From: Leuctra nigra
Lineage: Eukaryota > Arthropoda > Insecta > Plecoptera > Leuctridae
NCBI GenBank assembly: GCA_934045905.1
Contig: OW203762.1
Location: forward strand, 16,958,345 to 17,022,344
DNA length: 64,000 nt
Direction: 5' to 3'
The position numbers were made by a program, and so were the translations under genes. This document shows, in pieces, positions 59,901 to 64,000 of this stretch. Each line of letters starts with the position of its first letter. Positions within the stretch are counted from its first letter, which is position 1. The notes beneath the pieces were generated by a model. That model was given only the letters and a program-made list of their open reading frames with translations, was not told the DNA's origin and did not search any database.

Positions 59901-62900
59901 TAGCTCATTATTTCCTGAACTTGAATTCCAGCGGCAGCAGAAAGTCTAGTCAACACATTCATGTGACTGACAAGTAGTCAATTATTCAAATTTCAGGGGA
60001 AACTGAAAGTGAACCAAACGAGTGTTAATGATCGAAATTGCGGAGCGTTTACCGCACATTGAATTGACATTGTTTTGGAAATTCATTTTCGCTTGGAATA
60101 AGCCTATATTTTGACATCGGGGACACTTCAAACATTTAATTCTTTTTGTCCAGATATTAATTAGAATAAAATTACATCATGAACATTCAACCAAACTTCG
60201 TTTTATCGTCATTAATATTGTTTTTGTGTAAAATCCTTTTGTTATGTCAGATTTTGTCACTTACTAATAAATTGTCATCATTTATTCCTTTCGTTTTTGA
60301 ATCCATCACTGAAAATGCTTACAATAGTGATATCGAAAGTCCAGCTCCTCTCTCCACAGTAAATTGAAAATTCTTTGGAAGCATTTCTCCGATAGCATGT
60401 AAAGTGGTTCTGATCCTTGGGACCTTGTTATAATGCACTCTACTTCTCATCGAGGACAAGGGTCCTGGCTTCGCGTCCAGGGCGGACCTCGGCCGGGCAT
60501 TTAGTCCGAGCCCATCCATCAAACGACCCCCCCACACTTTCTGTCAAACCGCACACCTTTAATACTAAGAGCCAAGCAATCAGGGGAAAATCGAACTCTC
60601 TTCGGACATTTTATTTCAATTGAAACTAAATCATTTTCTAAAATGTAAGATCGAACTTTTGCATGTTTGATTTTTGTAAAATATCGTGTCACGTTTTCGA
60701 ACGAAATAAGTGTTTTCAAATTCAATTTCAGTTGAAATTCATTTTATTTCATTGCATTACGAATAAATGGAATCAACATAAGAGGCAAAAGCATTGTTTG
60801 AATATAGCTGAAAACTATAGTAGGTAGCCATTGACACATGAAGTATGTTTTATGAACATTTACTAATTTGTTTTACATGGTTTTACTAATCCAAATATAA
60901 TATGAATAGGTACGTTTTTAAATCGAACTATTCATATTTTTTACATTTTAGAAGAATACTTTTCGATCCAAACAATAAATGCATGTATTTTATTGCAACT
61001 GATGCATACTTTACTTCCATGTGCTCACAATCATGCTCGATATCAACACAGCTACCAATACAAGCTACAAAACATGTTCTAGTTTTGAACCTTCAGGCCT
61101 ATTCACATGTTTGTGAGTTTCGTCATTTTTAATACGTTAATTAAAATTCTTGTTTTAAATGAGAGGATTTAAGAGGATAACAGGATAATTTAAATGTTTG
61201 AATAAAGCTGAAACAAACATACTAAACATTAATTACTATTTAAATGCTCAGAAGTAATATCGTTGGGATATTTCGCCATGTTTATTAAAATTATCTTGTT
61301 TTAAGAGAAATAAAAAGAGGATTCGAAACAGACTGACAGGATAATTACCCCAAATGATATTATTTTCCATCATGTTTCTAATGTTCCTTCCATCATTAAA
61401 ACTCATTTTCATGATCAAAGTATTAATTTCCTGTGACGTCTTGCGACTTGATGAACAGTTCGAACCCCGGCTGCTCCATCCGCCGGAGGCTGCGGAGATG
61501 AGCTATAGGAGATGAGTTGATAATAGCTGATGAAGCCCGGCGCCATCACTAGGCCTGTCAGATGCATATCAAATATTGAATGCATCAACGTCATGCCAAT
61601 TATCTGGTTTGGCGTCGCGAACAAAGCTCGGCTGTCAGTCGTGCGTCGTTAATATGTGCGCGAAAAATCAATAGGAACGTCGCTCTTGGAGTGGATGTTT
61701 CTGAAGGGTGCAGGGGAAGAACGGTTGTAGTCCACTTTTGGAGAATATGAGATGGAAGTGTCATTTGGAGTGGTTGTGTGAGTTTTCTAAATATATTCTC
61801 GGTTTGATAACATTTTAACGTAGCTGACATTCACTTTTCAGACCGTTTATAATTTATATTCCAATAGGGAAGTATTCTTACAAATTTTTATTGTAAATTT
61901 GCAAATATCAATACAAATATCAATACAAATCCAATTTTCACCCGAAAAAAATAACATTTTCTTTCATAAAATATCAAATTGAAATTTCATATGGCATTTG
62001 GCGGGAAAATCTAAGTGTGACGTATGTGAACCCGGTGATGTCATTTCTAAGTCCACAACAATGTGTTACCATGGTGAATACTTTGTTGCCATGGCAATGA
62101 TGTTAATTATGTTTTGTTTAAATGCATCTTTCAATATTTCACGTTAATTCATTCTACAACTAGAGAAGTTTCCTGTTATTTCTAAACATATACTAGGGCT
62201 GTCAATGCATAAGCAGGCGACATTCAAACGCGTTTATTTTCGTATTGTATCAAATAGAATCGTATTGTTATTCTTAGCTGTACCCTTCAACTGATATTGT
62301 TTCTTTAATATATAAATATTCCTACGCCGAAAACTGAAAAAAGGAGTGCGCAAGTTCGTTTTTCTATGGATGTGGAACTCTACCACTACTTTTTCGTAAA
62401 CTAGAAAATTTGAAATGTGCAAATCTCATTTCCAACGTTTCGGTAAATGCTTCGATTTCTTCGGTATCATACTCGTGGTTTCGTTGTTTTTATAGTTTGT
62501 TTACAAGACGTGTCTGAAAATGGGATGATGTTCATCTTACGGGACTACAATTCACGACTCCCATACTTTGCACAAACATAAAATATCCCGAGATTTTCCT
62601 GGATCTTTGAACAAAACATGAATGTTCTCGAGCTCCTAAATAGAAATACTTTGTTGGTTTTTATGATTCTATCTAGTCATGGTTCTTTCATTGTGCTGTG
62701 TAAAATGCAAAATTATTACAAGTTAGAACATTTCATTATAACCAGAAAGTTAAGATTGAGGAAGCAATGAACAATTACCTCAAAGCTTTATTTTATGGGA
62801 ATTCTTTTAATATTCTTCAAATTTAGACGTCAGTTTTTTGATGTTCATACTTTTGTTTTTGAAACAAATTACAGGAATGTATAATCAAGTTAATTTTCTT

Positions 62901-63180
62901 TTACTTTCTAGACAGTTGCTCATCAACGCTTTTAAAGTTAACGTCAAGTTTTCATGTGCAATAGAAATTAAAATACTGTTCTTACGTTCTGAAGGGAAAG
63001 TTGAAATCCCTTTCTTACTTGTATGCAAATAGAATACATTTATTTGAAGTCTAAAAGTTTTCAATTTTCATGCAAAGAGCGAACAAAAAACGACAGGAAT
63101 AGTCTTTCCGCCTTTATGTTATATGATAAATATGAAACCCTTTAGGGAAATATGTTCATGCAATAAGTTTCTTTGAGTTG
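54000..63180. other. Probable intron or intergenic DNA, no gene seen
   Basis: AT-rich sequence with a G run at about 54475-54488 and a CCCGGG-rich palindromic patch at about 56443-56466. A B-box-like GGTTCGAAC lies on the minus strand near 61460. Short ORFs occur on both strands but none has a recognisable motif or splice support. Confidence 0.5.
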
Positions 63181-63190
63181 GGAGTAGCAG

Positions 63191-63290
63191 GTTTTTAGCC
63201 CGACGTTTCGAAGGGCAAGTATTCGACTGTCGACAGGCCCCAGCAATGCAGCCCATTCCTTCATCGTCTGACTTGCCATCGAAACTCTAG
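63191..63290. repeat. Possible dispersed-repeat end with GACGTTTCGA motif
   Basis: The words CCCGACGTTTCGAAGGG and TTCCTTCATCGTCTGAC, a spaced pair of this type, recur in mobile-element ends in many invertebrate genomes. Only one copy is present here, so the call is weak. Confidence 0.3.
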
Positions 63291-64000
63291 ATTGACTACT
63301 CTATATTCTACAAGAAAAGATAACATAATAGAAATGTAAAATCAGCAAAAAGCTCGCTTCTTCAACTTTCTCAAAGAGTGTTTTTATAAAGGGACTTTAT
63401 GTTTTAGAGACAAGTATCTTTAGTATCTTTTCTCCTGATAATAATGTATTGATTTTTCTTTACATCCGTTGCTTTCAAAGGGTTACAGAACTTCTGTAAG
63501 CTGGATTTTCGGCTTCCAAAGCCAATATAGCTGAATATAGCTCCATTAATAACTCGAAACCCGCTCTTTAGAAATGTGGAGAGAACAATTTATTGGATTT
63601 TGATTTAATGATCGTAGATTATTAATTAATGTTTAGAAATTGTTCGCCGTACCATATTTCAAATTCTATATGAAAAGTCCCTCGTCAGTTTTAGTTACAT
63701 TTATAGCAGCATTTTCATAGAAACCCGTGCTTTTAACTAAGTGATATTTCAGATTATTAATATAAACACATGACAAACGAAACAGCTTAATCACTCTATT
63801 AATTAACATTCGATTTTAATTTTCTCTAACACGACTTTATTGTCTTCCACCCCGCTTCGTGTTCGAGCGACTTCATCGGCGTTTGCTAATCGCCCTCCTC
63901 CATAGGAATTGATTTGTGCTGATTGTACGAGCTTTCGAACGGGCGCTATAAAAGGAATTGAATGTTGGGAGAAACGTGCGAGTTGATTTAGTTTCCTCTA

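Noticed and set aside
1..64000. CRISPR arrays, bacterial operons or phage genes
   Set aside because: Introns, polyadenylation signals and eukaryotic repeats throughout; no direct-repeat spacer array seen.

Overview
The window is nuclear DNA from an animal, most likely an arthropod. The genes have spliceosomal introns with GT..AG borders. The proteins are metazoan housekeeping proteins (Cks, Atox1, Cactin, bS16m, mL54, FKBP8). The repeats are BEL/Pao, Ty3/gypsy-like, hAT and Tc1-like elements plus a 5S-rRNA-derived SINE. AT-rich introns carry many GTAGGT/ACCTAC microsatellites. I cannot name the species; an insect or crustacean fits best.

Region 1 (about 0.4-26.4 kb) is a compact block of six complete genes whose exons I could join in frame: a Cks cell-cycle subunit (minus, 393-10393), the copper chaperone Atox1 (plus, 11196-11426), cactin (minus, 12619-17195), mitochondrial ribosomal protein S16 (plus, 17969-19721), mitochondrial ribosomal protein L54 (minus, 20327-20686) and FKBP8 (plus, 22308-26432). 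They alternate in strand, giving three head-to-head pairs with shared 0.8-1.6 kb promoters: Cks/Atox1, cactin/S16 and L54/FKBP8. Atox1 and cactin converge, as do S16 and L54. There is no operon; the link between genes is shared promoter space.

The Cks gene is stretched by mobile DNA. Its 7.4 kb intron 2 holds a miRNA-sized hairpin, a hAT-type non-autonomous element with an 8-bp target duplication, a GC-rich block ending like a LINE 3' end, and a very young LTR retrotransposon that keeps gag and protease but has lost reverse transcriptase, RNase H and half of integrase. Intron 1 holds a 5S-rRNA-derived SINE with a 12-bp target duplication and a Tc1-like MITE.

Region 2 (about 26.5-42 kb) is repeat-rich and I find no convincing host gene in it. 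It has a broken BEL/Pao pol fragment, four copies of a nearly palindromic MITE family, a 2.9 kb compound foldback structure with a hAT-like MITE inside its arm, a recent 222-bp tandem duplication and long G runs.

Region 3 (about 42-64 kb) begins with a TATA-containing promoter and a first exon coding for a signal peptide (42825-42891), preceded by short upstream ORFs including a start-stop element. The rest looks like a very long intron or introns, with MITEs, a second copy of the hAT family, a degenerate minisatellite and one plausible second exon at 50410-50528. The protein made by this gene is not identified.
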